DNA of 64,000 bases, taken from NCBI RefSeq assembly GCF_023100905.1, contig NZ_CP064686.1:5208001-5272000 (forward strand), given 5' to 3'. Shown in pieces: positions 15,229 through 23,728 of the stretch. The notes under the pieces were generated by a model, which searched no databases, had not been told where the DNA came from, and saw only the letters and a program-made list of their open reading frames with translations. Position 1 is the stretch's first letter; each line of letters begins with the position of its first letter. The stretch comes from Bradyrhizobium sp. 4 (GTDB lineage Bacteria; Pseudomonadota; Alphaproteobacteria; Rhizobiales; Xanthobacteraceae). The position numbers and the translations under genes are program-made.

Positions 15229-17112
15229 TTACACTTGAGCCTGGAGCAGCGTGTTCATCATGCTCTGCACCACCGACATGACATGAGCGTTGGCGGCATA
15301 GGCATTCTGGAGCTGGATCAGGTTCGACATCTCCGAGTCCAGGTTGACGCTGGCGGTCGAGTTGAACTTGGCCTGCAGCGTCGAGACCACGACGCTCTGG
15401 CCCTGCTGGAGCTGGGTCGCCTGGGTCGCGGCATTGCCCTGAACGCTCAGGAACTGCTGGAGGTAGTTCGAGACGCTGCCGGTGAAGGGCTGGCTCGCCG
15501 AGCCCAGACCGGATTGCGGCGAATAGGAGAACACCGCCGAGGTGAGCTGCGAATAGAGATAGTCCGAGCGCGCGGTGTCGCCGGTGGGCGTCACCGGCGA
15601 GGTGTTGTAGATCGACAGCCTGGTCGGGTCGGTCACGAGCTGCGTGTTCACGGCGATGCGCCCGGCAAGGCCGGTCATCTGCGAACCCGATGCCGTGATC
15701 GCGCCGGTGTAGAGCGCCTGGCCGCCATCGGTGAACAGCGGCAGTTGCGGATTGCCCGAGGTCAGCGACGAGATCGTCTTGGTGATCGAGGCCGAATTGA
15801 CCTTGGCGAGGCCGCTGTTGTCGTCGGTCACCCGCAATGTGGTGGCCGTCGCCGGCGACGGGGCGGCGGCGAACGACAGATGCGAGCCGGAAAGTGCAGT
15901 GTTGAGTGCCGAGGCGATCGCGCTCATGCCGCCGGAGAAGTTCACCCCGATCTGCATCGGATTGGCGTTGGTGGGGTTCTGCAGCGGCAGCGCCGCCGGA
16001 TCAGTTACGTTGACCAGCGTGACCTGTCGCTTCGTGTTGGTGGTCGTGTCGGTGTAGCTGAAGTTGACGCTGTTGCCCGGCGCCGCCCCGGCAAGGTCGA
16101 GATCGAAGCCGGCCGGCGGGCCGGTGACCGTGCCGCCGGCCGTGGTCTTGTCCGACAACGCGCTCGACATCGTTGCGGCGAACTGGTCGATCTGGTTCTG
16201 CGCCTGCACCAGCGTCTGGTCGCGCAGCTTCAGATCGGCCGCGATCTGGCCCGAAGACACCACGTTGTTGGCGATGACGTCGACCGACGATCCGTTCGGG
16301 AGCTTGATGTTGAACGCGCCAACGCCGGATTTGGCCGGATCGATATTGTAGAGCGAAGTCGCCGACAGCGCACCGGCGGACGCAAAGGTGAATTGCGAGG
16401 CCAGCCCGGCGCCGACCAGCTGGATGCCGGTGGTGGTGTAGATGTTGGCCTGATTGGACCCGTCGACGGTGACGTGGACGTCGACATATTTCGACAGCGT
16501 GTTGATGGCCTGGTCGCGCTGGTCCATCAGCGTCGCAGCCGAGGGGTCGTGTTCCGACAGGCCCTGGAGCCGGGAGTTGATGTCGGCGACTTGCTGCATC
16601 GCCGCGTTGGCCTGCTGCGCCGAGGTGCTGAGATCCTGCTCGACGTTGGAGCGCAGCGACTGGATGCCCTTGGTGGTGAGGTTGAGCTGCTGCGCCAGCG
16701 TCTGCGCGGCGCCGAGCGCAACCGTTTGCGCCGACGACGAGCCCGCGTTGGTCGACAGCGCCTGCAGCGCCGTGGTGAAACTGTTCAGCGCGGTTTCGAG
16801 CGTACCGCTGTTGCCGGGCGTGCCATAGACATTCTGAAGCTGCTTCAGAATGTTGGCCATCTGGTCGGCGTAGCCGCCGCCGCCGGTCTCGGTGCGCAGC
16901 TGCTTCTGCACATAGGTGTCGAGCTCGCGGCTGACGCCGGTCGTCGTCACCGTCGAGCCGAAGTCGCCGGTGGTGACCTCGATCTGGTTCGGCGTCTGGA
17001 CGACGTAACCCGGCGTCTGCGAGTTGGCGACGTTCGAGGAAACGATCGAGAGCGCAGCCTGATTGGCACGCAGACCGCTCATCGCACTGGCGAGGGCTGA
17101 ACTCAAACCCAT
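15229..17112 (-). CDS. flgK: FlgK, flagellar hook-associated protein 1
   Basis: FlgK is the first hook-filament junction protein and is exported through the flagellar channel. The start MGLSSALASAMSGLRANQAAL followed by SSNVANSQTPGYVVQ is the axial-protein N-terminus with the rod/hook ANxxTPGY motif. The C-terminus SVNLDSEMSNLIQLQNAYAANAHVM is the FlgK/FlgE helix that pairs with it. At 627 residues it is within the usual range. The middle, about residues 330-480, is variable and would be exposed. The gene lies 35 nt after flgE and 21 nt before flgL, so the three form an operon, probably driven by the sigma-54-like site at 19465-19479. Confidence 0.96.
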   Translation of the reverse strand: MGLSSALASAMSGLRANQAALSIVSSNVANSQTPGYVVQTPNQIEVTTGDFGSTVTTTGVSRELDTYVQKQLRTETGGGGYADQMANILKQLQNVYGTPGNSGTLETALNSFTTALQALSTNAGSSSAQTVALGAAQTLAQQLNLTTKGIQSLRSNVEQDLSTSAQQANAAMQQVADINSRLQGLSEHDPSAATLMDQRDQAINTLSKYVDVHVTVDGSNQANIYTTTGIQLVGAGLASQFTFASAGALSATSLYNIDPAKSGVGAFNIKLPNGSSVDVIANNVVSSGQIAADLKLRDQTLVQAQNQIDQFAATMSSALSDKTTAGGTVTGPPAGFDLDLAGAAPGNSVNFSYTDTTTNTKRQVTLVNVTDPAALPLQNPTNANPMQIGVNFSGGMSAIASALNTALSGSHLSFAAAPSPATATTLRVTDDNSGLAKVNSASITKTISSLTSGNPQLPLFTDGGQALYTGAITASGSQMTGLAGRIAVNTQLVTDPTRLSIYNTSPVTPTGDTARSDYLYSQLTSAVFSYSPQSGLGSASQPFTGSVSNYLQQFLSVQGNAATQATQLQQGQSVVVSTLQAKFNSTASVNLDSEMSNLIQLQNAYAANAHVMSVVQSMMNTLLQAQV

Positions 17113-17147
17113 GTTGACTTGCCGCCTTTGGTTACGTCACGCCTCAA

Positions 17148-19400
17148 TCAGCGCAACACGTTCAAGAGGTCCTGCACCATCGTATTCGCCGTCGTGATCA
17201 CCTTGGTGTTGGCCGAATAGGCCTGCTGGGTCACGATCAGCTTGGTGAATTCGTCGGCGATGTCGGTGTTCGAGCCTTCCAGCGACGAGCCGCTGATCGA
17301 ACCGGAAGCGCCATCGATCGCTGCGCCCGACTGTTCGGTCGCTGAGTATGCGCCGCCGTCCTGCGCCTTCAGGTAGTTGGTGCCGTTGAAGTGCGACAAC
17401 GAGACCTGTGCGAGGTCGAGGTTCTGGCCGTTGGAGAAAGTCCCGACCACGAGGCCGTTGTTGTTGACGGCAACCGAGCGAAGCTGACCGGCGGCATAGC
17501 CGTTCTGGGTGATGGTGTTGATGGTGACCGCGCCGCTGGTGCTGGCATATTGCGTCAGTCCGCCCGAGGAGATGTTGAAAGAGACCGAGCCCAGCGATTG
17601 GCCGCTGACGCTGACGTTGTTGATGGTGATCCCCGAGCCGCTCGGCGAGGTCAGCGAGCCGTCGGCGGCAAAGGTGAAGGCCTGGCCGGTATTGACCCAG
17701 CCGACGGTCGTGCCGGTCGCATTCGGGTCGGTCTGGTAGAACATGTTCCAGCTATCGGCATGGCCCGCGCCCAGCGAGGCGCTGTCGGTCTTGGCCCAGC
17801 GCAATTGCAGGTTCACCGGCGTGCCGGCCGCGTTGTAGGCGGTCACCGCGCCACCGCTGATCGATTCCTTGGTGAAGGTGGCGATGTCATTGCCGATCAC
17901 GCCGCCGGTACCGGCAACGCCACCACCGTCACGATTCTTGGTGATGGTCGAGGTGAAGCCGAGCGCGGCGAAGGCTGCGCTGTTGGAGCTCGCCACCGAC
18001 AGGTTGGAAGCTGTGCCGGTGTTCAGCGTGATCACGCCGCCACTGCTGACCGACGACCCCGTTGCACCGGAGAGCGCGTCGATCTTGCCGAGCAGCATCG
18101 TGATGTTGTCGGTGACGTTGATTTGGTTCGGGCCTGACGCGCCGGCCGCCATGAAGGTCAGCGGCTGACCATTGACCGTGATGACGTCGCCGGCGGAGAA
18201 GCCCGATGTGATCACCTCGGCGCCGCCGGCCGCCGCCGCGCCGCTCAGCACCGTGGCGCCCGAGATTGCTGGGGAGGACAGCACGTTGCCGCCGCGCGTT
18301 ACGCTGCTGATGCCGAGCGCCGTGGCTGCCTGGCCGCTACCAACCGGTACGTCGGTGCTGGTGCCGCTGGAGATCACGATGTTGCCGCTGGGGTTGAGCG
18401 ATGCGGTAACGCCGGCGCCGCCGGCCAACTGGATGGCGGAGATGATGCTGGCCACCGTGGCCGTCGTGCCTGCGCCGAGACCGATCGTGGTATTGCTGCC
18501 GGCCGTCACGACAGTGGTGCCGCCGTTGAACGTGATCGTGTTGCCGTTGACGGTCAGCACCTGGCCGCTGAGCGCGGTGAGGGTGGTGGAGGCGAGATGC
18601 GTACCCAGGGCGTTGTCGAGCGAAGTTGTGGTCGATGCGACCGCCGCAGAGTTGTTCTGGAGCGCCGCTGTGCCGGTCGCCGTGGTCGACGAGTATGGTG
18701 AGCGAATATTGCCGGTCGCGGCAGCGCCGGACGTTGTGGCGTTTGCATACGGCGGAGGCGGCGTGCCGACCGGCAGCGGGTTGGCCGCGAAGTCCGATGG
18801 GTTCAGTCCGCCGGCCGCCAGCAGCGTCTTGGTCGCCGCCGTCGTGCTCGCCACGGTGTTCGGCTGGGTCGGCAGGTTGGCCGCGTACTGGATCGATGTG
18901 GTCGCCTGCGCCGGGATGAAGTTGTTCTGGAATTTCAGGACTGTCGCGACGTTGCCTTGCGGGTTGCCGGTCTTCGGGTCGACCGTGACACCCATCAAAT
19001 AGTAGCCGGCGCCATTGACCAGATTGCCGTTGGCATTGAGCTGGAAGTCGCCACGCCGCGTGTAATAGGTGACGCCGCTGAACACCGGCGCGTTGTCGAC
19101 CACGCCCGTCGCCTTCTGAATCGAGAAGAAGCCGTCACCGGTGATCGCCATGTTGGTGGCGACGCTGGAGCCCGAGATCGTACCCTGCGTGGTGATGGTG
19201 GCCTTGGCGTTGGCCGTCACGCCGCCCGCGACCTGCTTGCTCGGGACCGATGAGTCGGGAATGAGATCGACGAAGCTGGTGCCGATGCCCTTGTAAGCGG
19301 TGGTGGATGAGTTCGCGATGTTGCCGGAAATGTTCTGCAGGGCGTAGGACTGCGCCTGCAGGCCACCCACCGAGGTGTTCATTGCATCGAAGATACCCAT
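17148..19400 (-). CDS. flgE: FlgE, flagellar hook protein (enlarged)
   Basis: FlgE is the structural subunit of the hook. Residues 1-50 (MGIFDAMNTSVGGLQAQ, SGNIANSSTTAYKG) and the C-terminus NTDIADEFTKLIVTQQAYSANTKVITTANTMVQDLLNVLR are the classic D0 pair. NMAITGDGFFSIQ and YTRRGDFQLNANGNLVNGAG belong to the D1 core of the FlgE/F/G family. At 750 residues it is much longer than the enterobacterial protein (about 400); an insert at about residues 230-484 accounts for most of the excess and is homologous to one in FlgL. It is first in the flgE-flgK-flgL run and has a sigma-54-like promoter 65 nt upstream. Confidence 0.96.
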   Translation of the reverse strand: MGIFDAMNTSVGGLQAQSYALQNISGNIANSSTTAYKGIGTSFVDLIPDSSVPSKQVAGGVTANAKATITTQGTISGSSVATNMAITGDGFFSIQKATGVVDNAPVFSGVTYYTRRGDFQLNANGNLVNGAGYYLMGVTVDPKTGNPQGNVATVLKFQNNFIPAQATTSIQYAANLPTQPNTVASTTAATKTLLAAGGLNPSDFAANPLPVGTPPPPYANATTSGAAATGNIRSPYSSTTATGTAALQNNSAAVASTTTSLDNALGTHLASTTLTALSGQVLTVNGNTITFNGGTTVVTAGSNTTIGLGAGTTATVASIISAIQLAGGAGVTASLNPSGNIVISSGTSTDVPVGSGQAATALGISSVTRGGNVLSSPAISGATVLSGAAAAGGAEVITSGFSAGDVITVNGQPLTFMAAGASGPNQINVTDNITMLLGKIDALSGATGSSVSSGGVITLNTGTASNLSVASSNSAAFAALGFTSTITKNRDGGGVAGTGGVIGNDIATFTKESISGGAVTAYNAAGTPVNLQLRWAKTDSASLGAGHADSWNMFYQTDPNATGTTVGWVNTGQAFTFAADGSLTSPSGSGITINNVSVSGQSLGSVSFNISSGGLTQYASTSGAVTINTITQNGYAAGQLRSVAVNNNGLVVGTFSNGQNLDLAQVSLSHFNGTNYLKAQDGGAYSATEQSGAAIDGASGSISGSSLEGSNTDIADEFTKLIVTQQAYSANTKVITTANTMVQDLLNVLR
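17949..18713 (-). repeat. FlgE insert homologous to FlgL insert
   Basis: Residues about 230-484 of FlgE, lying between the D1 segments, align with FlgL residues 334-606. The segment holds two VNG-type modules (LTVNGNTITF and ITVNGQPLTF), resembling those of the flagellins. It would sit on the outer face of the hook. Confidence 0.88.
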
Positions 19401-19464
19401 AACTTTGTCTCCAGATCCGATCTCGGCGGCCGGTCGACCATGGCCGCAGTCGGAGGAGACTGTC

Positions 19465-19479
19465 GCAAGGGCTATGCCA
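19465..19479 (-). promoter_or_regulatory. Sigma-54-like promoter of flgEKL
   Basis: On the minus strand TGGCATAGCCCTTGC has GG and GC separated by 10 bases, one base off the TGGCAC-N5-TTGC consensus. It lies 65 nt upstream of the flgE ATG, leaving a leader of about 50 nt. Hook genes of Caulobacter also use sigma-54. No enhancer site was identified. Confidence 0.6.
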
Positions 19480-19511
19480 ATGCGGGTACTTTCACGAAAT
19501 CAATGACTTAA

Positions 19512-19540
19512 TGAAAAAGCCCCGGTCTGACGACCGGGGC
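19512..19540 (-). terminator. Rho-independent terminator of msrB
   Basis: Arms gccccggtc (19519-19527) and gaccggggc (19532-19540) form a 9-bp perfect stem; on the minus strand it is followed by five T residues. It lies 38 nt beyond the msrB stop and separates msrB from flgE transcription. Confidence 0.85.
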
Positions 19541-19577
19541 ACAATTGCCGGGACCGGCAACAATTGCCGGACGAAAC

Positions 19578-20090
19578 CTAGGTTGCGGACGCCGCCGCGG
19601 GATGGAAGACCAGCCCGAAACCGTCGATGCAGTAGCGCAGTCCGGTCGGCTTGGGACCGTCGTCGAAGACGTGGCCGAGATGGCCGCCGCAGCGCCGGCA
19701 ATGCACCTCGGTCCGGAGCATGCCAAAGGTGCGATCCTCGGTCTTGCCGACATTGCCCTCGATCGGCTGGTAGAAGCTCGGCCAGCCCGTGCCGCTCTCG
19801 AATTTGGTGTCGGAGGCGAACAGCGGCAGGTCGCAGCCGGCGCAGGCGAAGATGCCCTTGCGGTGCTCCTTGAGCAGCGGGCTGGAGCCCGGCCGCTCGG
19901 TGCCCTCCTTGCGCAGGATCTCATATTGCTGCGGGGTGAGCTGGGCACGCCATTCGGCGTCCGTCTTCTCGATCTCGAATTTTTGCGCGGCTTTCTCTCC
20001 AGCCTCCGCGGGCGATGCTCTGAGCCAGCGGAAGGCCGCAAGGCCGAACAGGCCGGCGACGGTCGTCAACAGGATGCGGCGGTCAAACAT
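19578..20090 (-). CDS. msrB: MsrB, peptide-methionine (R)-S-oxide reductase, exported form
   Basis: It reduces methionine-R-sulfoxide in oxidised proteins. The 170-residue product has the MsrB core: LTPQQYEILRKEGTERPGSS, zinc CxxC pairs CAGC and CRRC, SGTGWPSFYQP, GHLGHVFDDGP, and RYCIDG with the catalytic Cys. The N-terminus MFDRRILLTTVAGLFGLAAF has a twin-arginine-like DRRILL motif before a hydrophobic stretch and an Ala-rich cleavage region (SPAEAG), so it is probably exported by Tat to the periplasm. The start at 20088-20090 is chosen because GGAG sits 6 nt upstream; upstream ATG codons lack such a site. It has its own terminator. Confidence 0.93.
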   Translation of the reverse strand: MFDRRILLTTVAGLFGLAAFRWLRASPAEAGEKAAQKFEIEKTDAEWRAQLTPQQYEILRKEGTERPGSSPLLKEHRKGIFACAGCDLPLFASDTKFESGTGWPSFYQPIEGNVGKTEDRTFGMLRTEVHCRRCGGHLGHVFDDGPKPTGLRYCIDGFGLVFHPAAASAT

Positions 20091-20146
20091 CTCATTCTCC
20101 ATGCGGGAGCGTCTACGCCCTGAGATACGGGCTCTCACGGCAGACG

Positions 20147-21670
20147 TTACACTTCCGGGCGGGATTTTTCTCGGGTCTCTTGCGGGACGCTGTCGTCGCG
20201 CGAGACCGGTTCCGGGGCTGGTTCCGAGGCTGGTTCCGAGGCTGGTTCAATGGCTTCTGCCGCAGTTTTGGGCGGCTGGGCAAGCCGCGGCCTGACGCCT
20301 GACGGAGGCCGGCGCGGACCGGTGCCGGCGGCCCGGTTGGCTTCGGCGAGGCGTGTCTCGCGTTCTCTGTCCCTGACCCTGGCACGTTCACGATAGCGCG
20401 CAAGCGAGCCTGCGGCAGCGGAACTCGCCCTACCCCAGATTCCGACCAGTTGGCCGGCAACCCGCCCCGTCGTTCCCCCCGCCCAGACCAGCTCGAACGG
20501 CGAGAACAGCTTCCAGCGCTCGTCGCCCCACAGGATGCTGCGCGCGATCATCTGCCCGGCCATGGCCGAGGTGTTCATGCCCTGGCGGCCGAACCCGCTG
20601 GCCACCCACAGGCCTTTGCGCAACTGGCCGATCTGCGGCATGCCATGCACGGTCTGGCCGGTGGCGCCGCCGAAGGTCTCGGTGATTTCGACATTGCCGA
20701 GTTGGGGGAAGATGGACCAGATCCGCCGCCTGACGGCGCCCGCAAAGCGTTGTGGTCGCGCCGCCCAGGTGGTCTCCGGGCTCTCCCACATCAGGCGGTC
20801 GCCATCGACGATCCGGAAATGATCGACGCCGTCGGAATCCATCACCGATCCCTTGAAGGCGATGATCTCGTGCACGCGCTCGCCGAGCGGCGCGGTGATG
20901 CCGGCATAGCGCCAGACCGGCAGCAGCGTCTCCGACAGGCGCCGCAACGGCGCACCGAGATGGATGTTGCCGGCGAGCACGATATGGGTGGCGCGCAGCC
21001 GCGCCGAGGGCGTGACGATGCGCTTGCGGATGCCGGAATGATCGATGCTGACGACCGGCGTATCCTCGAAGATGCGCGCCCCCGCCCGCCGCGCCAGCGC
21101 CGCGAGGCCGTGCACATATTTGCGCCCGTCGACCTGGAACGCCTTCGGATAATACACGCCATGGAAGTAGTGATCGGTCTTGAGCACCTCGCGGACGCGA
21201 TCGACCTGCCAGCCCTCGGCCTCGGTGTCGAAATCCTCGTTCAGCATCTGCAAGCGGCTGATCAGCCGGTCGCCGGCATCGACGTTGGAGACCTCGAGCA
21301 CGCCGGCGGTCGGGCCGATCCCCGGCATGTTCTCTTCCGTGGCGTTGGCCCGGACGAACTCGGCGCCCGCTTTCGACAGCGTCCACAATTCCCGCGCGTC
21401 CTCGAATCCGATCCGCTCGATCAGTTCGGCTAGCGGCAGCGCGAAGCCCGGCATCACGGTGCCGAGTTGATTGCCGGAAGCGTTCCAGCCGATGTGGCGG
21501 CCCTCGAGCACCGCGACGCTGGCCCCCAGCCGGGCCGCCTCGAGCGCGATGGACAGTCCGGCAAGCCCGGCCCCGATGACGCAAATGTCCGCATCGAGGT
21601 CGAACGACAGCCGCGCCCGGTCGCGAAAGCCGGCTTCTTCCTGGGACACGCTTGTGAAAGTCTCGCTCAT
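20147..21670 (-). CDS. FAD-dependent amine/amino-acid oxidoreductase (DAO family)
   Basis: The 507-residue protein has an N-terminal Rossmann motif ADICVIGAGLAGLSIALEAARLG (GxGxxG near residue 33), then GRHIGWNASGNQLG and a C-terminal substrate/FAD segment GLWVASGFGRQGMNTSAMAG. This matches the glycine oxidase/gamma-glutamylputrescine oxidase-like DAO family that oxidises C-N bonds and yields hydrogen peroxide; the substrate is not evident. After residue about 430 a basic, Pro/Glu-rich tail follows with a short tandem repeat (EPASEPASEPAPEP), an unusual addition. It is divergent from sixA across a 92-base gap. The Ala/Arg-rich tail could anchor or tether the enzyme, but this is speculation. 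Confidence 0.85.
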   Translation of the reverse strand: MSETFTSVSQEEAGFRDRARLSFDLDADICVIGAGLAGLSIALEAARLGASVAVLEGRHIGWNASGNQLGTVMPGFALPLAELIERIGFEDARELWTLSKAGAEFVRANATEENMPGIGPTAGVLEVSNVDAGDRLISRLQMLNEDFDTEAEGWQVDRVREVLKTDHYFHGVYYPKAFQVDGRKYVHGLAALARRAGARIFEDTPVVSIDHSGIRKRIVTPSARLRATHIVLAGNIHLGAPLRRLSETLLPVWRYAGITAPLGERVHEIIAFKGSVMDSDGVDHFRIVDGDRLMWESPETTWAARPQRFAGAVRRRIWSIFPQLGNVEITETFGGATGQTVHGMPQIGQLRKGLWVASGFGRQGMNTSAMAGQMIARSILWGDERWKLFSPFELVWAGGTTGRVAGQLVGIWGRASSAAAGSLARYRERARVRDRERETRLAEANRAAGTGPRRPPSGVRPRLAQPPKTAAEAIEPASEPASEPAPEPVSRDDSVPQETREKSRPEV

Positions 21671-21762
21671 GTCGTTTCTTAAAGGACTGAGCGGCCGCTT
21701 GTCACCTTGTCCTCGACCAGCGCCTGTAGATTATCCTGGTTGTGTAACGATTCGAGAATGCC

Positions 21763-22296
21763 ATGCGCCGTTTGCTGCTGCTGCGTCACGCCAAGACCGA
21801 GACCGACGCGCCGAGCGGCCGTGATCAGGACCGCCGGCTCGACGACCGCGGCCACAAGGATGCCGCCGAGATCGGCGACTGGATGGCCTCCCATCCCCCC
21901 TTTCCCGAGGCCGTGCTGGTGTCGCATGCGGTCCGGGCCCGGCAGACCTGGGACATCGCCTGGGAGACCATGAAGGACCGCGTCGCCGCGCCGCAGGTGG
22001 AGGTCCTGCCGGAACTCTACGCCGCCGATCCCGCCCAGATCCTGGAATCCATTCGCACTGCAACCGTCCCGGCCGACCCGAAGCAGTTGCTGGTGGTCGG
22101 CCACAATCCGGGCATGCACGAGATCGCCCTGATGCTGACGGGCGGCGGCGATCCCGCCGCCGCCAAGGCGCTCGCCGACAACCTGCCCACGTCGGGGCTT
22201 GCGATCTTCGACTTTGACGTCAAGGATTGGGGCGACGTGGCTTACCGCCGCGGCAAGCTGGTGCAGTTCGTCAGTCCGAGGTTGCTTCGAAGTTAA
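21763..22296 (+). CDS. sixA: SixA-type phosphohistidine phosphatase
   Basis: This is a small histidine phosphatase, known to dephosphorylate phosphohistidine on Hpt or PTS proteins. RRLLLLRHAKTETDAPSGRD at the start carries the catalytic RHA(K)T histidine. VSHAVRARQTWD and LLVVGHNPGMHEIALML supply the remaining Arg and second His of the active site. At 177 residues it is of ordinary length. An Hpt protein is encoded 28 kb away at 50600-50974 and might be a partner, though there is no direct evidence. It is followed at 70 nt by a universal stress gene on the same strand. Confidence 0.9.
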   Translation: MRRLLLLRHAKTETDAPSGRDQDRRLDDRGHKDAAEIGDWMASHPPFPEAVLVSHAVRARQTWDIAWETMKDRVAAPQVEVLPELYAADPAQILESIRTATVPADPKQLLVVGHNPGMHEIALMLTGGGDPAAAKALADNLPTSGLAIFDFDVKDWGDVAYRRGKLVQFVSPRLLRS

Positions 22297-22366
22297 GGCT
22301 GCTTCGATCGGGTTGATCGCGCGACGTGCCGGCAAGACGTCCTGACTGGAAGATTTGGAGGCGCAG

Positions 22367-22792
22367 ATGTTCAAGTCCATCCTCGTGCCCATCGACCTCG
22401 CCGACACCGACCTCGCCAAGCCGGCGATCGCGACCGCGGCAACGCTGTCGCAGACCTGGAGCGGCGTGGTGCGCCTGCTCAACGTGCTGCCGATGACGCC
22501 GGTGATGCTGGCCGAATACGTGCCGGCCGATTTCGACGAACAGCAGCGCCAGACCTCGGAAGAAGCCCTCGCCATCGTCGCACGCGAGTCCGGCATCGAG
22601 CCTTCCCGCATCTCCAGCGTGGTGCGCCAGGGCGGCATCTATCACGAGATCCTGGAGGAAGCCGTGCACATGAAGGCCGAGCTGATCGTGATGACCTCGC
22701 ACCGACCGGCGATGCGCACCTATTTCCTCGGCTCCAATGCCGGGCATGTCGTGCGCTACGCAAAATGCTCGGTGCTGGTGGTGAGGCACTGA
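22367..22792 (+). CDS. Universal stress protein (UspA family)
   Basis: The 141-residue product is a single Usp domain. MFKSILVPIDLAD forms the first strand, a helical middle follows, and AELIVMTSHRP and FLGSNAGHVVRYAKCSVLVVRH end with the Gly-x-Gly-type nucleotide loop (less regular than the GxxG-x9-GS/T consensus). The ATG at 22367 is preceded by GGAG at 7 nt; a TTG 12 nt upstream is in frame but lies before that site. It probably binds ATP or AMP under stress. It is likely co-transcribed with sixA. Confidence 0.9.
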   Translation: MFKSILVPIDLADTDLAKPAIATAATLSQTWSGVVRLLNVLPMTPVMLAEYVPADFDEQQRQTSEEALAIVARESGIEPSRISSVVRQGGIYHEILEEAVHMKAELIVMTSHRPAMRTYFLGSNAGHVVRYAKCSVLVVRH

Positions 22793-22830
22793 GGGTTGCG
22801 GCAAAACTCAGCATTGCAAGCAGCCAGGCC

Positions 22831-22908
22831 GTAGCCCGAATGAGCGAAGCGATACCCGGGGCAGCTCGTGTCACGATTTCCGGATGTCGCTTCGCTCATC
22901 CGGGCTAC
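22831..22908. repeat. REP-like palindrome
   Basis: Imperfect arms GTAGCCCGAATGAGCGAAGC (22831-22850) and GCTTCGCTCATCCGGGCTAC (on the right, about 22889-22908) bracket a short spacer. It is of the type scattered after genes in Bradyrhizobium. It is the first part of a gene-free stretch of about 0.9 kb (22793-23728). Confidence 0.75.
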
Positions 22909-22975
22909 AAGCCCTTGCATTGCCCGTCGGGCAAAACACCCAAGCTGTCGGTCAACGCCCGCCGCTAAAATATTC

Positions 22976-23500
22976 CACTTTACCGAAATTCGGAAACGGC
23001 GTATGTGTCGCGGCAACCCGGCCCAAGGAAGAGGGGCGTATCGCGATCGTCACGAACGCGGGCCGGACAGCGGCGGACGCGGGCCACACCGGCGCGAATG
23101 GCTTCGCAGGGCGGGCAACCGTGAGCGAAAGCGTCGCGCACACGACCGGTGTGATCAGCGTACGGCAAAACCGTGTCGTCCTGACGCCCGGGGTCTGTGC
23201 GTCAAGTCTTGTGGTGATGTGGCGGCCCGACCGGGTTCGCAGCATCAGCCATCCGCAAGGCGACGGGGGCAATAGTGCATCGCTCCCCGGGGAGAGCACG
23301 GCATAAGCCGTAAAACCACTGCGCAGGGAAGGCCGGACGTTTTGGCTCCGCCTGTATGCCGCTGTGCAAATTTCCTACTGCAACATCGCACAGTGGACCG
23401 CGGGTGCCAGCCGGCGCCCGGTCTTCCCTGCGCCCTCTTTCAACTGAGGGCAAGGCGATGAAGCAAAGCTCGGGCAAAACAAGCCGCGAGAAGGCGAAGG
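22976..23500. repeat. Long dispersed intergenic repeat
   Basis: This stretch shows short open frames on both strands but no start signal, codon bias or domain. From memory of Bradyrhizobium genomes, text such as the run around 23030-23330 recurs many times between genes and is often wrongly called as small hypothetical proteins. It contains locally inverted segments (for example ccggc...gccgg near 23407-23424). Its origin is unknown; it may be a decayed mobile element. Confidence 0.55.
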
Positions 23501-23554
23501 TGTGTCTGCGATGAAGGCGCGAGCTAAAGGAGCGACAGTGCTACCCCCAAACGC

Positions 23555-23635
23555 CGTCATTGCGAGCGCAGCGAAGCAATCCAGAGTCATTCCGCGGTGG
23601 GGAATCTGCATTGCTTCGCTGCGCTCGCAATGACG
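23555..23635. repeat. REP-like element with 26-bp perfect arms
   Basis: The arms 23555-23580 and 23610-23635 are perfect inverted repeats (starting CGTCATTGCGAGCGCAGCGA). A related element lies at 57099-57184. Such elements can act as transposase-mobilised REPs or terminators. Confidence 0.85.
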
Positions 23636-23728
23636 ATGTTGAAGCAGGTGTGCCCGAAGCTCCAGTCCCGGCTCTGCGCAGCAACGCGAAGAGGCGTTGC
23701 AGCGCGTCCTGGACACGAGCGAAAGCGC

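Noticed and set aside
14824..17100. 758-codon plus-strand frame antisense to flgK
   Set aside because: Shadow of flgK and the 5' end of flgL; Arg-rich composition without domains.
22868..23306. Small open frames in the repeat gap
   Set aside because: Overlap a dispersed repeat, no ribosome site, and frames exist on both strands.
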